Notes: generated from the sequence alone by a model not told the origin. A DNA stretch of 8,831 bases from an uncultured Actinomycetes bacterium (GCA_937881255.1 CALGFH010000357.1:1-8831); one strand, 5' to 3'; counted from the first letter of the stretch, positions 1-6,668 are shown. Made by a program: numbers and translations.

Positions 1-778
1 GGTGAGCGGTGCGGCCGCGACGGTAGCTGATCGGGAAGACCTCGTAGGGCGCGAACCAGCGGAAGGCCAGCAGCGGGATGGTGACCCCGAGGGCCGCCCC
101 CACGAGCACGTCGCTGGGGGCGTCGAGGCCCAGGTACATGCGGGCCAGGGCGAGCAGGGTGACCAGCCCGGTGGCGACCCACTTGCCGGCCTGCCGCCAG
201 CGGCCCTTGGGGACCAGGGTGTACAGCATGATGATCAGGGCGGCGGCCAGGAAGGCGACCGGCCGCGACGGCATCGCCCAGCCTGCCCAGGACCCCTCCA
301 GCTCCACGCCGAACGGGCGTGGCCGCCGCGCCGCCGCCGAGAGGCCGACCACGGCCAGGCTGACCACCTGGAAGCAGATCAGCCCGATGAACAGGTGCCG
401 GAAGCGCTTGTAGACGACCAGCACGATCAGGGTCGCCCAGGCCAGGACCTTGACCGTCCACAAGGAGCCGAGCAGGCCGTTCAGCCCCAGCATGAGGCTG
501 GTCAGCCCGGGGGTGCGCAGGTTGGCCAGCGCCTCCACCACCCGGTTGTCGGCCACCGCGAAGGAGACCCCGCGGCCGTAGCGGCCGGCCATGAACACCA
601 GCAGCGTGAGGATGACCAGCCCGAGGGCGGCGACCATCCAGCCGACGCCGGTGCTCTCCAGGTGGCGCGGCAGCGGCGGCGGCTCACCGGTCGGGCGCCG
701 CCGGCGACGGCTCCGTCGGCTCCCCGGCGGGGTCACGTCACGGGCGGCCCCGATGGTGTGGCTCGAACTGGTGTCCAT
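1..778 (-). CDS. PAP2-fold membrane protein with degenerate active site (3' end beyond window)
   Basis: An open frame from ATG 778 runs 259 codons to the left edge without a stop. The first 45 residues are cytoplasmic-like and Arg/Pro-rich. Hydrophobic segments follow at about 46-65, 109-123, 129-147, 174-188, 200-213 and 223-239. The layout is that of the PAP2 (type 2 phosphatidic acid phosphatase) superfamily: RRPRPF at 151-156 for motif 1, MPSRP at 169-173 for motif 2 (normally PSGH), and ARMYLGLDAPSD at 212-223 for motif 3 (normally SRxxxxxHxxxD). The motif 2 His is Pro173, the motif 3 nucleophile His is Asp219, and the motif 1 Lys is absent, so phosphatase activity is doubtful. After the last membrane segment a basic stretch (YRRGRT) begins what may be a cytoplasmic domain outside the window. 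The gene follows the DUF6653 gene by 33 nt with no clear Shine-Dalgarno, so the start is uncertain. Fold assignment is fairly sure; function is unknown. Confidence 0.8.
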   Translation of the reverse strand, partial: MDTSSSHTIGAARDVTPPGSRRSRRRRRPTGEPPPLPRHLESTGVGWMVAALGLVILTLLVFMAGRYGRGVSFAVADNRVVEALANLRTPGLTSLMLGLNGLLGSLWTVKVLAWATLIVLVVYKRFRHLFIGLICFQVVSLAVVGLSAAARRPRPFGVELEGSWAGWAMPSRPVAFLAAALIIMLYTLVPKGRWRQAGKWVATGLVTLLALARMYLGLDAPSDVLVGAALGVTIPLLAFRWFAPYEVFPISYRRGRTAH

Positions 779-811
779 GAACCGAAGTATGGCAGGGGTG
801 TCGATGCCTGC

Positions 812-1315
812 TCAGTACTCCCACGCCGCGTACTCGGGATTGCCGGCCTTCATGTGCTCGAACAGCAGCACCATGCGGTCGATGAACCAGGCCTTGGCCG
901 TCTGCAGGATGACCAGCCCGGACACGACCTCCAGGAGGTCCAGCCGGACCAGCCCGTAGACCAGCACGGCCAGGCCGGCCACCTGGATGGCGTAGGTGAC
1001 CTGCAGCACCTTGGAGCGGAACTGGGGCGGCAGCTCGACGGTGGCCCGCTCGGTCCAGATGCGCTCGCCGAACACGCCCTTGGAGGCCCAGTTGCGGGTC
1101 GATCGGGGCGGGGGGAACAGCAGCGGGTTGACCATCATGAACACCAGGGCCAGGGCGACCGCGGCCAGCGACCACCAGCCGATCCACTCCCGGCTCCAGA
1201 CGGCCAGGGCCAGCAGGGGCAGGACGGCGAACCGGGTCCAGACGCTCACCGGGTTGGCATGACGCGTCCAGTTGTCGCCCTCCAGCCCGAACAGCTTGTT
1301 GACCGAGACACTCAT
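812..1315 (-). CDS. DUF6653 family membrane protein
   Basis: This is a complete 167-residue protein. The N-terminus (LFGLEGDNWTRHANPVSVWTR, about 8-28) and the conserved middle (STRNWASKGVFGERIW, 72-87) are recognised from memory as the DUF6653 family, which is of unknown function. Four hydrophobic segments form two hairpins: about 28-40, 47-66, 105-121 and 127-139. Between the hairpins lies a 35-residue polar loop rich in Arg and aromatic residues. The C-terminus ends in a conserved-looking charged stretch with two acidic-aromatic pairs (PEYAAWEY). The ATG at 1315 is well supported by AGGAGG five bases upstream. The gene is the first of a probable two-gene unit with the PAP2-fold gene 33 nt downstream. 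It shows no enzymatic motif; a role in the membrane is all that can be said. Confidence 0.85.
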   Translation of the reverse strand: MSVSVNKLFGLEGDNWTRHANPVSVWTRFAVLPLLALAVWSREWIGWWSLAAVALALVFMMVNPLLFPPPRSTRNWASKGVFGERIWTERATVELPPQFRSKVLQVTYAIQVAGLAVLVYGLVRLDLLEVVSGLVILQTAKAWFIDRMVLLFEHMKAGNPEYAAWEY

Positions 1316-1320
1316 CCGGA

Positions 1321-1326
1321 CCTCCT
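1321..1326 (-). promoter_or_regulatory. Strong Shine-Dalgarno of the DUF6653 gene
   Basis: The minus strand reads AGGAGG, five bases before ATG 1315. It is the only consensus-length ribosome binding site in the window, and it fixes the start of the DUF6653 gene. It also suggests independent, efficient translation, in contrast to the coupled starts in the operon upstream. Confidence 0.85.
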
Positions 1327-1421
1327 GCGATGCGGGGGCTTGCGCACCCTGAGGATCCTCCGGCGCCCGGGCCGTCGTATCGGTGTAGTCACCGGTCGGC
1401 TGGGACAGCGGTCATGGATCC

Positions 1422-1439
1422 GGCGCCGCATGCGGCGCC
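1422..1439. repeat. 18-bp perfect palindrome
   Basis: GGCGCCGCATGCGGCGCC is its own reverse complement. It lies 56 nt past the LuxR-gene stop and about 107 nt before the DUF6653 start, inside the inverted-repeat segment. It could be the core of an operator, or on RNA a 7-bp stem with a CATG loop. No T-tract follows on either strand, so a classical intrinsic terminator is not supported. Confidence 0.6.
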
Positions 1440-1446
1440 AAGCCGT

Positions 1447-1480
1447 CCGTGCGGCGCTCAGGCCTGCGCGCCGCCCACGG
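1447..1480 (-). terminator. Bulged 11-bp stem-loop just past the LuxR-family gene
   Basis: CCGTG (1447-1451) pairs with CACGG (1476-1480), and CGGCGC (1452-1457) pairs with GCGCCG (1468-1473). There is a 2-nt bulge and a 10-nt loop. It begins 15 nt after the stop codon of the LuxR-family gene, the usual place for an mRNA 3'-end structure. There is no uridine tract, so it may stabilise the 3' end or be a non-canonical terminator; it may equally be internal structure of the surrounding repeat element. Confidence 0.4.
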
Positions 1481-1495
1481 CGGCCACGTACCGCC

Positions 1496-4243
1496 TCAAA
1501 CCCGGAGACTTGACCGCTGTCCCAGGGCGAGGCGGATCAGCTCGGCCCGGGAGGAGACGCCCAGCTTCACGAACACGTTGCGCAGGTGGTAGTCGATGGT
1601 GCGGCGGCTGAGGAACAGCTGGGCGCCGATCTCGCGGTTGGTCCCGCCCTCGCCGACCAGGCGGATGATCTGGAGCTCCTGGGGGGTGAGCTGGCTGAGG
1701 GTGCTGGGGTCGCGCTTGCGGGCGGTCTCGCCGGTGGCCCGGAGCTCGGCCCCGGCCCGCTCGGCCCAGGGTGCCGCCCCCAGCCGCTGGAAGGTCTCCA
1801 GGGCGCTCCGGAGGTGGGTGCGGGCCTCGCCCCGCCGCCTGGCCCGGCGCAGCGCCTCGCCGTAGGCCAGCTCGGTCCGGGCCAGGTCGAACGGGCGCGT
1901 CTGGCCGTCGTGCAGGGCCAGGGCCTGCTCGAACTGGGCCGGCGCCTCCTCCTCGGGACCGGCCAGGCCGCGGCAGCGGGCCAGCTGGGCCTGCACCTCC
2001 TGGGTGCCGGCGACGGCCGCGAACTGCCCGAAGGCGGCCAGGGGGGCGGCCGCGGCCTCCGGCTGGCCGCTCCGGACGGCCGCCTCGACCAGGTCGGGCA
2101 CGGTGTAGACGGCGAAGAAGGGGCTGCCGGCGCCCGGGCCGGCGGCCAGCAGCCGCTGGAACCGGGCCAGCGCCTCGGCGGCCCGGCCCTGCCCCAGGTC
2201 GAGCAGGCCGAGGGCGTTGCCGGCCAGGGTCGCAAGCAGCCCAAGGCCGCGGGCGGCGGCCCGCTCCAGCGCCTCGGCGGCGCTGGCCCGGCAGGCCTCC
2301 TCGTCGCCCCGCAGGGCGGCCAGGTGGGCCAGGGTGGCCAGGTGCCGGCAGGCGCTGGTGTCGTTGCCGGTCTCGCGGGCCAGGCGCAGGCCCTCGGTGG
2401 CGCTGGCGGTGGCCGCGTCGAAGCGGCCGGCGACCAGCTCGACCGGGGCCAGGTACTCCAGCGTCACCGGCAGCAGCCCGACCGCGCCCTCCTGCCTGGC
2501 CCTGGCCACGGCCCGCGCGTACAGGGCGTTCCCGGTCTCGTGCTCGCCGACGAAGAAGGCGGCGACCCCGGCCCAGAGCAGCCGGCGGGGGTGCTCCATG
2601 GTGGCGGCCAGGGCGATGGCCCGACGCAGCAGCGGCGCGCCGGCCGCGCCGTCGCCCTCGGCCACCCGGCCCATCCCCTGGAGCAGGTCGCTGAGGAACT
2701 CGCCCGCCTTGTCGGCCACGGGCAGGGCGGCGGCCCGGCGGCCGAGCTCGGCGGTCGGGGTCACGTCACCGGCGTAGCTGGCGATCTCGCTCGCCTCGAC
2801 CAGCATCTGCAGGGCCTGACTGGGATCGACGGCCGCGGCCAGCTCCGACCCGGCGACCAGCATGGCCGAGGCGTCGAGGGCGATGCCCCGGCTGGCCTCG
2901 ATCGACCCCCGCAGGTGGGCCACGGCGGCCTGGCCGCGCGGGTCCGAGGCCAGCGGCTCGGCCCGGTCGAGCAGGGCCGCCGCCCGGTCGGCCTGGCCGG
3001 CCAGCCAGGCCGCGGTCGCCGCCGCGGCCAGCCGCCGGCCCCGCTCGTGGTCGTCGCCGGTGAGCCCGGCCGCCCGCTCCAGCGCGGCCGCGGCCGCGGC
3101 GTGCCCGCCCCGCCGCCGGGCCCGGTCGGCCGAGCGCTCCAGCCCGGCGGCCGCCTCCTCGTCGGGCCCGACGGTGGCCGCGGCCAGGTGCCAGGCCCGC
3201 TGGTCGGCGGCGTCCTCGCCGGTCAGCACCTCGGCCAGGGCCCGGTGGGCGGCCTGCCTGTCCGCCAGGGTCCCGGTCTGGTAGGCAGCCGACCGGACCA
3301 ACGGGTGCCGAAAGGCCAGCCGGCCGTCGCCGGTCCGGACCAGCCCGGCCGCCTCGGCCTCGGCCAGCTCCCCGGCCCCGGCCCCGAGCCGGGCGCCGGC
3401 CCGGAGCACCACCGCCGGGTCGCCGGTGGTCTCGGCCGCCGCCACCAGCAGCAGGGCCCGGGCCGGGTCGGGCAGGCGGCGGACCCGCTCGCCGAATGTC
3501 CGCTCCAGCCGGGTGGTCAGGGGGAGCACGTCCTCGAGGGGGGCCCGCCCGGCCAGCTGGTCGGGGGCCAGCGACCCGGGCAGCTCCAGCAGGGCCAGCG
3601 GGTTGCCGCCGGTCCGCTCGACCAGGCGGCCCACCACCTCGGCCGGCAGGTCGGCCCCGGCCCCGGCGAGCAGGGCGGCCGCCGCCTCCGGGTCGAGCCC
3701 CTCGAGGCGCAGCTCGGGCAGGCCGGCGCCGGCGAAGTCGCGCGGGTCGCCGTCGCGGGCGCCGAACAGGCACACCACCCCCTCGGCCTCCAGCCGCCGC
3801 GCGACAAAGGCCAGCGCCTCGGCCGAGGACCGGTCGAGCCACTGGGCCTCGTCGATCAGGCACAGCACCGGCCGCTCCTCGGCCGCCTCGCCGAGCAGGC
3901 TCAGCACCGCCACCGAGACCAGGAACCGGTCCTCGGCCCGTGGGACGGCGAGGCCGAGGGCCCCGCCGAGCGCGGCCGCCTGCGGCTCGGGCAACCGGCC
4001 GGCCAGGCCCAGCACCGGCCGGAGCAGCTGGTGGAGGGCGGCGAACGGCAGCTCGGCCTCGGACTCGACCCCGGTCGCCCTGAGCACCAGCATCCCGTCG
4101 GCCTGCCCGGCGGCATGCTCCAGCAGCGCGGACTTGCCGGCGCCGGCCTCGCCTCGGACCACCAGGACCCCGCTGCGCGACCGGCGGGCGTCCGCGAGCA
4201 GCCGTTCGAGGGCGTCGCACTGGGCGCGTCTGCCGTAGAGCAT
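1496..4243 (-). CDS. LAL-family LuxR transcriptional regulator (AAA+ ATPase, TPR-like, HTH)
   Basis: A complete 915-residue protein, the usual size for large ATP-binding LuxR (LAL/MalT-like) regulators. The N-terminal ATPase begins MLYGRRAQ. It has a Walker A GEAGAGKS (31-38), a Walker B VLCLIDEAQWLD (126-137), and the signature ERTGGNPLALLELP near 209-222. About 350-840 is a long Ala/Leu-rich helical repeat region, the TPR-like ligand or partner sensor of this family. The C-terminal LuxR domain runs from LTPQE (about 852) through TNREIGAQLFLSRRTIDYHLRN to about 909. It is expected to bind DNA as an ATP-dependent activator; the inducer is unknown. ATG 4243 lies 10 nt after the transporter stop, without a clear Shine-Dalgarno, suggesting translational coupling. 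The last nine residues (LGQRSSLRV) are encoded largely by an inverted-repeat element, so the original C-terminus may have been replaced just after an intact HTH. Confidence 0.93.
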   Translation of the reverse strand: MLYGRRAQCDALERLLADARRSRSGVLVVRGEAGAGKSALLEHAAGQADGMLVLRATGVESEAELPFAALHQLLRPVLGLAGRLPEPQAAALGGALGLAVPRAEDRFLVSVAVLSLLGEAAEERPVLCLIDEAQWLDRSSAEALAFVARRLEAEGVVCLFGARDGDPRDFAGAGLPELRLEGLDPEAAAALLAGAGADLPAEVVGRLVERTGGNPLALLELPGSLAPDQLAGRAPLEDVLPLTTRLERTFGERVRRLPDPARALLLVAAAETTGDPAVVLRAGARLGAGAGELAEAEAAGLVRTGDGRLAFRHPLVRSAAYQTGTLADRQAAHRALAEVLTGEDAADQRAWHLAAATVGPDEEAAAGLERSADRARRRGGHAAAAAALERAAGLTGDDHERGRRLAAAATAAWLAGQADRAAALLDRAEPLASDPRGQAAVAHLRGSIEASRGIALDASAMLVAGSELAAAVDPSQALQMLVEASEIASYAGDVTPTAELGRRAAALPVADKAGEFLSDLLQGMGRVAEGDGAAGAPLLRRAIALAATMEHPRRLLWAGVAAFFVGEHETGNALYARAVARARQEGAVGLLPVTLEYLAPVELVAGRFDAATASATEGLRLARETGNDTSACRHLATLAHLAALRGDEEACRASAAEALERAAARGLGLLATLAGNALGLLDLGQGRAAEALARFQRLLAAGPGAGSPFFAVYTVPDLVEAAVRSGQPEAAAAPLAAFGQFAAVAGTQEVQAQLARCRGLAGPEEEAPAQFEQALALHDGQTRPFDLARTELAYGEALRRARRRGEARTHLRSALETFQRLGAAPWAERAGAELRATGETARKRDPSTLSQLTPQELQIIRLVGEGGTNREIGAQLFLSRRTIDYHLRNVFVKLGVSSRAELIRLALGQRSSLRV

Positions 4244-4253
4244 TACCAGGATG

Positions 4254-5579
4254 CTAGCCCACCGGGGCGGCCCGGCTCCGCCGGGAGCGGACCGCCGGGG
4301 CCAGGGCGGCGATCCCGCCGGCCAGCACGAGCAGGACCAGCAGGGCCCGGCCGAGCCCGACCTGCTCGGCCAGCAGCCCGATCAGCGGCGGTCCGAGCAG
4401 GAACCCGCCATACCCGATGGTGGTCACGGCGGCGATCGCGTCCGCCGGCCGCTCGGGAGCCTCCCCCCCGGCGCTGACCGCGGCCGGGAACACCAGGCAG
4501 ACCCCGAGCGCCCACAGCGCCGCCCCCAGGTACACCGACACCAGCCCCGGCCCCAGCACCGTCAGCAGCACCCCCACGAAGCTCACCACCCCCCCGGCCC
4601 TGACCGCCCCGTCCCGCCCCAGCCGCTCCGCCACCGCCGTCCCCGAGAACCGCCCCCCGGCCATCGCCACCGCGAACACCGCATAGCCCGCCGCGGCCAG
4701 CGACTGGGTCGCCCCCCGCTCGTCGGTCAGGTACAGGGCCAGCCAGTCCGCCGCCGCCCCCTCCAACGTGGTCGCACACAGGGTCACCACCCCCACCAGC
4801 AACAACCGCCCCGTCAACACCCGCGGGCCGGGGCTGTGGACGCGGCCTGGCAACCTTCTCCGCCCCCGCCGGCGGGGGTTGTGGATACCCACCTCCACCT
4901 GTTCTCGCGGTGGGCTACGCTCCCCCTCCGGGGGGCCTGGCACCGGGAGGGCGGGTTCGAGGGTGCCCGGGGCGCCTCGGGCGGGCACCTCCGTGCGGTC
5001 CTCGATGAAGGCGCGGAGGGCGACCATCACCAGCGCGGTGCAGAGTACGGCGACAGCGGAGAAGTGGAGGGGCAGGGGCATGGCGGCCTGGGCGGCGAGG
5101 GCGCCGCAGCCGGCGCCGGCGATGCCGCCGACGCTCCAGCAGGCGTGGTAGCGGGGCATCCACTCGCGACCCGCGCGCTGCTCGACGGCGCTGCCGTGGA
5201 CGTTCATGGCCACGTCCCAGGACCCGTAGAACGACCCCCAGACGAACAGCGCCAGCCCCAGGGTGAACGAGGTCGGCACCACCGCCAGGGCGGCCAGCGC
5301 GACCGAGGCGGCGACGGTGGTGGCGGCGATCACCACCCGGCTCCCGAACCTGCGGCACCACCGCCCGCTGAACGGCATCGACAGCAGCGACCCGAACCCC
5401 GGGGCCAGCAGCACCAGCCCCAGCTCGGCCACGCTGGCCCCCAGCCGGTCCCGGGTCGCCGGCAGCCTCGAAACCCACGAGGCCAGCAGGAACCCGTTGA
5501 CCGCGAACACCAGCGCCGTGGCCAGCGCCGCCCGCCCCAGCCTCTGTTCGGCCCTGGCGCCCCGGCGGGCCGGGATCAC
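4254..5579 (-). CDS. MFS transporter (YbjJ/fucose-permease-like)
   Basis: A 441-residue major facilitator protein. The chosen start is GTG 5579, whose GTGA overlaps the TGA stop of the upstream dehydratase by 4 nt. A longer open frame to 6218 exists but is only antisense-like read-through of the upstream gene in another frame. TM1 is at about 17-36 (VFAVNGFLLASW), the TM2-3 loop carries FSGRWCRRFGSR (70-81), and SWDVAMNVHGSAVE (120-133) followed by MPRYHACWSVGG (141-152) is typical of the YbjJ-like branch of MFS. The C-terminal half begins near 257 and ends with a basic tail. The central cytoplasmic loop (about 193-256) is long, Pro/Arg-rich and built from a palindromic segment with rare codons (see the separate entry). 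Substrate and direction cannot be read; the position between an acyl-modifying enzyme and a regulator suggests transport of the pathway's substrate or product (inference). Confidence 0.88.
   Translation of the reverse strand: MIPARRGARAEQRLGRAALATALVFAVNGFLLASWVSRLPATRDRLGASVAELGLVLLAPGFGSLLSMPFSGRWCRRFGSRVVIAATTVAASVALAALAVVPTSFTLGLALFVWGSFYGSWDVAMNVHGSAVEQRAGREWMPRYHACWSVGGIAGAGCGALAAQAAMPLPLHFSAVAVLCTALVMVALRAFIEDRTEVPARGAPGTLEPALPVPGPPEGERSPPREQVEVGIHNPRRRGRRRLPGRVHSPGPRVLTGRLLLVGVVTLCATTLEGAAADWLALYLTDERGATQSLAAAGYAVFAVAMAGGRFSGTAVAERLGRDGAVRAGGVVSFVGVLLTVLGPGLVSVYLGAALWALGVCLVFPAAVSAGGEAPERPADAIAAVTTIGYGGFLLGPPLIGLLAEQVGLGRALLVLLVLAGGIAALAPAVRSRRSRAAPVG
4838..4951. repeat. Palindrome-rich segment inside the MFS central loop
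   Basis: This stretch encodes roughly residues 210-247 of the transporter. It contains a 16-bp perfect palindrome, CCCCCGCCGGCGGGGG (4863-4878), and a 6-bp stem of CCCTCC (4924-4929) with GGAGGG (4946-4951). In the transporter frame it uses a run of codons that are rare in such genomes, AGA AGG TTG CCA at residues 241-244. The encoded peptide (PPEGERSPP, then NPRRRGRRR) is low-complexity and strongly basic. Composition, palindromes and codon use differ from the flanking membrane segments, as expected for an in-frame insertion of a small palindromic repeat. No second copy is visible in this window. Confidence 0.45.
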
Positions 5580-6028
5580 CCGTAGTACCGGAAGATCACC
5601 TCGGCCACGCAGACCGGTTTGGTCTGGCCTTCGACCTCGAAGGTGGCGGCGTAGAGGACCTGGATGCCGTCGCCGGCCTGCTCGACGGCGCTGACCTCGA
5701 GGCCCATGCGGAGGCGGCCGCCGACCCGGGCCGGGGCCGGGAACCGGACCCGGTTGAGGCCGTAGTTGAGGGTGGTCGCGACCCCGTCGACGGCCAGGAT
5801 CTCCCCCAGCAGGGCGGTGAACCGGCCCAGGGTGAGGAAGCCGTGGGCCACGGTGGCCCCGAACGGCCCGGCGGCGGCCCGCTCGGGGTCGACGTGGATC
5901 CACTGCTCGTCGTCGGTGAGGGCGGCGTACGCCGAGACGTCGTCCTGGGTGATGTCGTGCCAGCCGCTGTAGCCGAGGTGCCGGCCGGCCAGGTCGGGCA
6001 GGTCGGTGAGGTGGACGTGGTTGCGCAC
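5576..6028 (-). other. Possible internal start giving a stand-alone MaoC/HtdZ-like dehydratase
   Basis: GTG 6028 lies in frame at codon 210 of the fusion and would give a 150-residue protein, essentially the length of free-standing HtdZ-type dehydratases. The purine-rich AGGA is 11 nt upstream, a slightly long spacing. The preceding bases (AGGAATACTGG) are less G+C-rich than the surroundings, like a former intergenic spacer. No stop codon separates the two enzymes in the given sequence. Either the enzymes are truly fused, or the dehydratase is also made separately from this start. Confidence 0.4.
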
Positions 6029-6655
6029 GGCACCAGTATTCCTGGGCAGGCCGCCCCAGGCCAGGTAGACGCAGCCGAAGTAGGCCTCCTCGACCCAGAG
6101 CCCGGGCACGGCCCGCTCCAGCTCGGCCCACGGGCGCCGGAAGCCCTCGAAGCTGGTCACGAACTGGCTGGCCACCTGCCACACGAGCGGGTTGAGCTGG
6201 GGCGCGAAGGTCGTCCACTTGGGCCCGGCGGCGGCCAGGCGCCCGCCGGGCCGCACCTGGCCGAGGGTGTTGGCCAGGGCCTTCGGGGACTGCACGACGT
6301 CGTGGGTGAAGGCGAACAGGACCGCGTCGACCGGCCCCGGGACGGCCGCGTCCTCGGCGCTGGCCTCCAGCAGGGTCACGTTCGACCAGCCGGCGTCCTC
6401 GACCCGGGCCCGGGCCGAGGCCAGCATCTCCGGGCTCGGCTCGATCCCGACCAGCCGCCCCTCGGGGCCGATGGCGGCCTGGATCGGCTCGAAGCTCATG
6501 CCGGTGCCGCAGCCGACGTCCAGGACCACGTCCCCCGGGCGCAGGCGGAGCTGGGAGATGGCGCGGCGCCGGTAGGGCTCGAGCCAGGCGGTGGACAGGT
6601 CGTAGCTGCCGGCGAGTCGGCGGTACAGGGTGGCGGTGCGCGTGACGTCAGTCAT
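5576..6655 (-). CDS. Fusion: class I SAM methyltransferase - HtdZ-like MaoC dehydratase
   Basis: One frame of 359 residues carries two complete enzymes. Residues 1-200 are a class I SAM-dependent methyltransferase: SYDLST near the start, motif I VLDVGCGTGM (44-53), acidic motif GIEPSPEM (70-77), and FTHDV (116-120) with a post-motif VRPGGRL. Residues 210-359 are a MaoC-fold (R)-specific enoyl-thioester hydratase/dehydratase, very like mycobacterial HtdZ (Rv0130): HLGYSGWHDITQDDV (226-240), DEQWIHVDPERA (249-260) with the likely Asp249/His254 pair, AHGFLTL (270-276) and NYGLNRVRFPAP (297-308). A ten-residue linker joins them. Relatives of both domains are normally separate proteins ending and starting at almost exactly these points. 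ATG 6655 is chosen because MTDVTRTATLYRRLAGSYD starts like other family members; GTG 6664 is an alternative. No strong Shine-Dalgarno is seen. It is first in the operon with the transporter, which overlaps its stop codon. Confidence 0.85.
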   Translation of the reverse strand: MTDVTRTATLYRRLAGSYDLSTAWLEPYRRRAISQLRLRPGDVVLDVGCGTGMSFEPIQAAIGPEGRLVGIEPSPEMLASARARVEDAGWSNVTLLEASAEDAAVPGPVDAVLFAFTHDVVQSPKALANTLGQVRPGGRLAAAGPKWTTFAPQLNPLVWQVASQFVTSFEGFRRPWAELERAVPGLWVEEAYFGCVYLAWGGLPRNTGAVRNHVHLTDLPDLAGRHLGYSGWHDITQDDVSAYAALTDDEQWIHVDPERAAAGPFGATVAHGFLTLGRFTALLGEILAVDGVATTLNYGLNRVRFPAPARVGGRLRMGLEVSAVEQAGDGIQVLYAATFEVEGQTKPVCVAEVIFRYYG

Positions 6656-6668
6656 GGTGCTCACACAT

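Larger units (their letters stand above)
1400..1525. repeat. 126-bp segment bounded by 15-bp perfect (24-bp imperfect) inverted repeats
   Basis: CTGGGACAGCGGTCA at 1400-1414 is exactly complementary to TGACCGCTGTCCCAG at 1511-1525. The arms extend imperfectly: 1400-1423 against 1502-1525 matches at 21 of 24 positions. The inner 78 bases contain an 18-bp perfect palindrome and a separate bulged stem-loop. The right arm lies inside the LuxR-family gene, encoding its final LGQRS, and the element also supplies the stop codon at 1496-1498. The arrangement looks like a short terminal-inverted-repeat element (MITE-like) or a large RNA/DNA fold. The only flanking duplication visible is a 2-bp GG on each side, which is not convincing. 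No transposase is encoded. Confidence 0.6.

Noticed and set aside
792..811. Small GCAGG/CCTGC stem in the 33-nt gap after the DUF6653 gene
   Set aside because: A five-pair stem with a 10-nt loop is common in such G+C-rich DNA and no T-tract follows.
2..1513. A 503-codon plus-strand open frame over the two membrane-protein genes
   Set aside because: Low-complexity translation with no motif; the minus-strand frames carry PAP2-fold and DUF6653 signatures.
729..2770. Shared 14-mer CGGGGTCACGTCAC near 729-742 and 2757-2770
   Set aside because: Both copies encode Asp-Val-Thr-Pro in strongly biased codons in unrelated proteins; no flanking similarity.
1586..4477. A 963-codon plus-strand open frame antisense to the LAL regulator
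   Set aside because: Its translation is Gly/Gln/Pro/Arg-rich without domains and mirrors codon bias of the opposite strand; the minus-strand frame has clear ATPase and HTH motifs.
4878..4888. DnaA-box-like site (TATCCACA on the minus strand, 8 of 9 to the consensus)
   Set aside because: A single near-match inside a coding region, with no second good box or AT-rich stretch nearby, is expected by chance and does not suggest an origin.
5580..6218. Extension of the MFS frame upstream to 6218
   Set aside because: That part is out of frame with the methyltransferase-dehydratase gene on the same strand and translates to Arg/Pro/Gly low complexity; the GTGA overlap at 5576-5579 gives a natural start.
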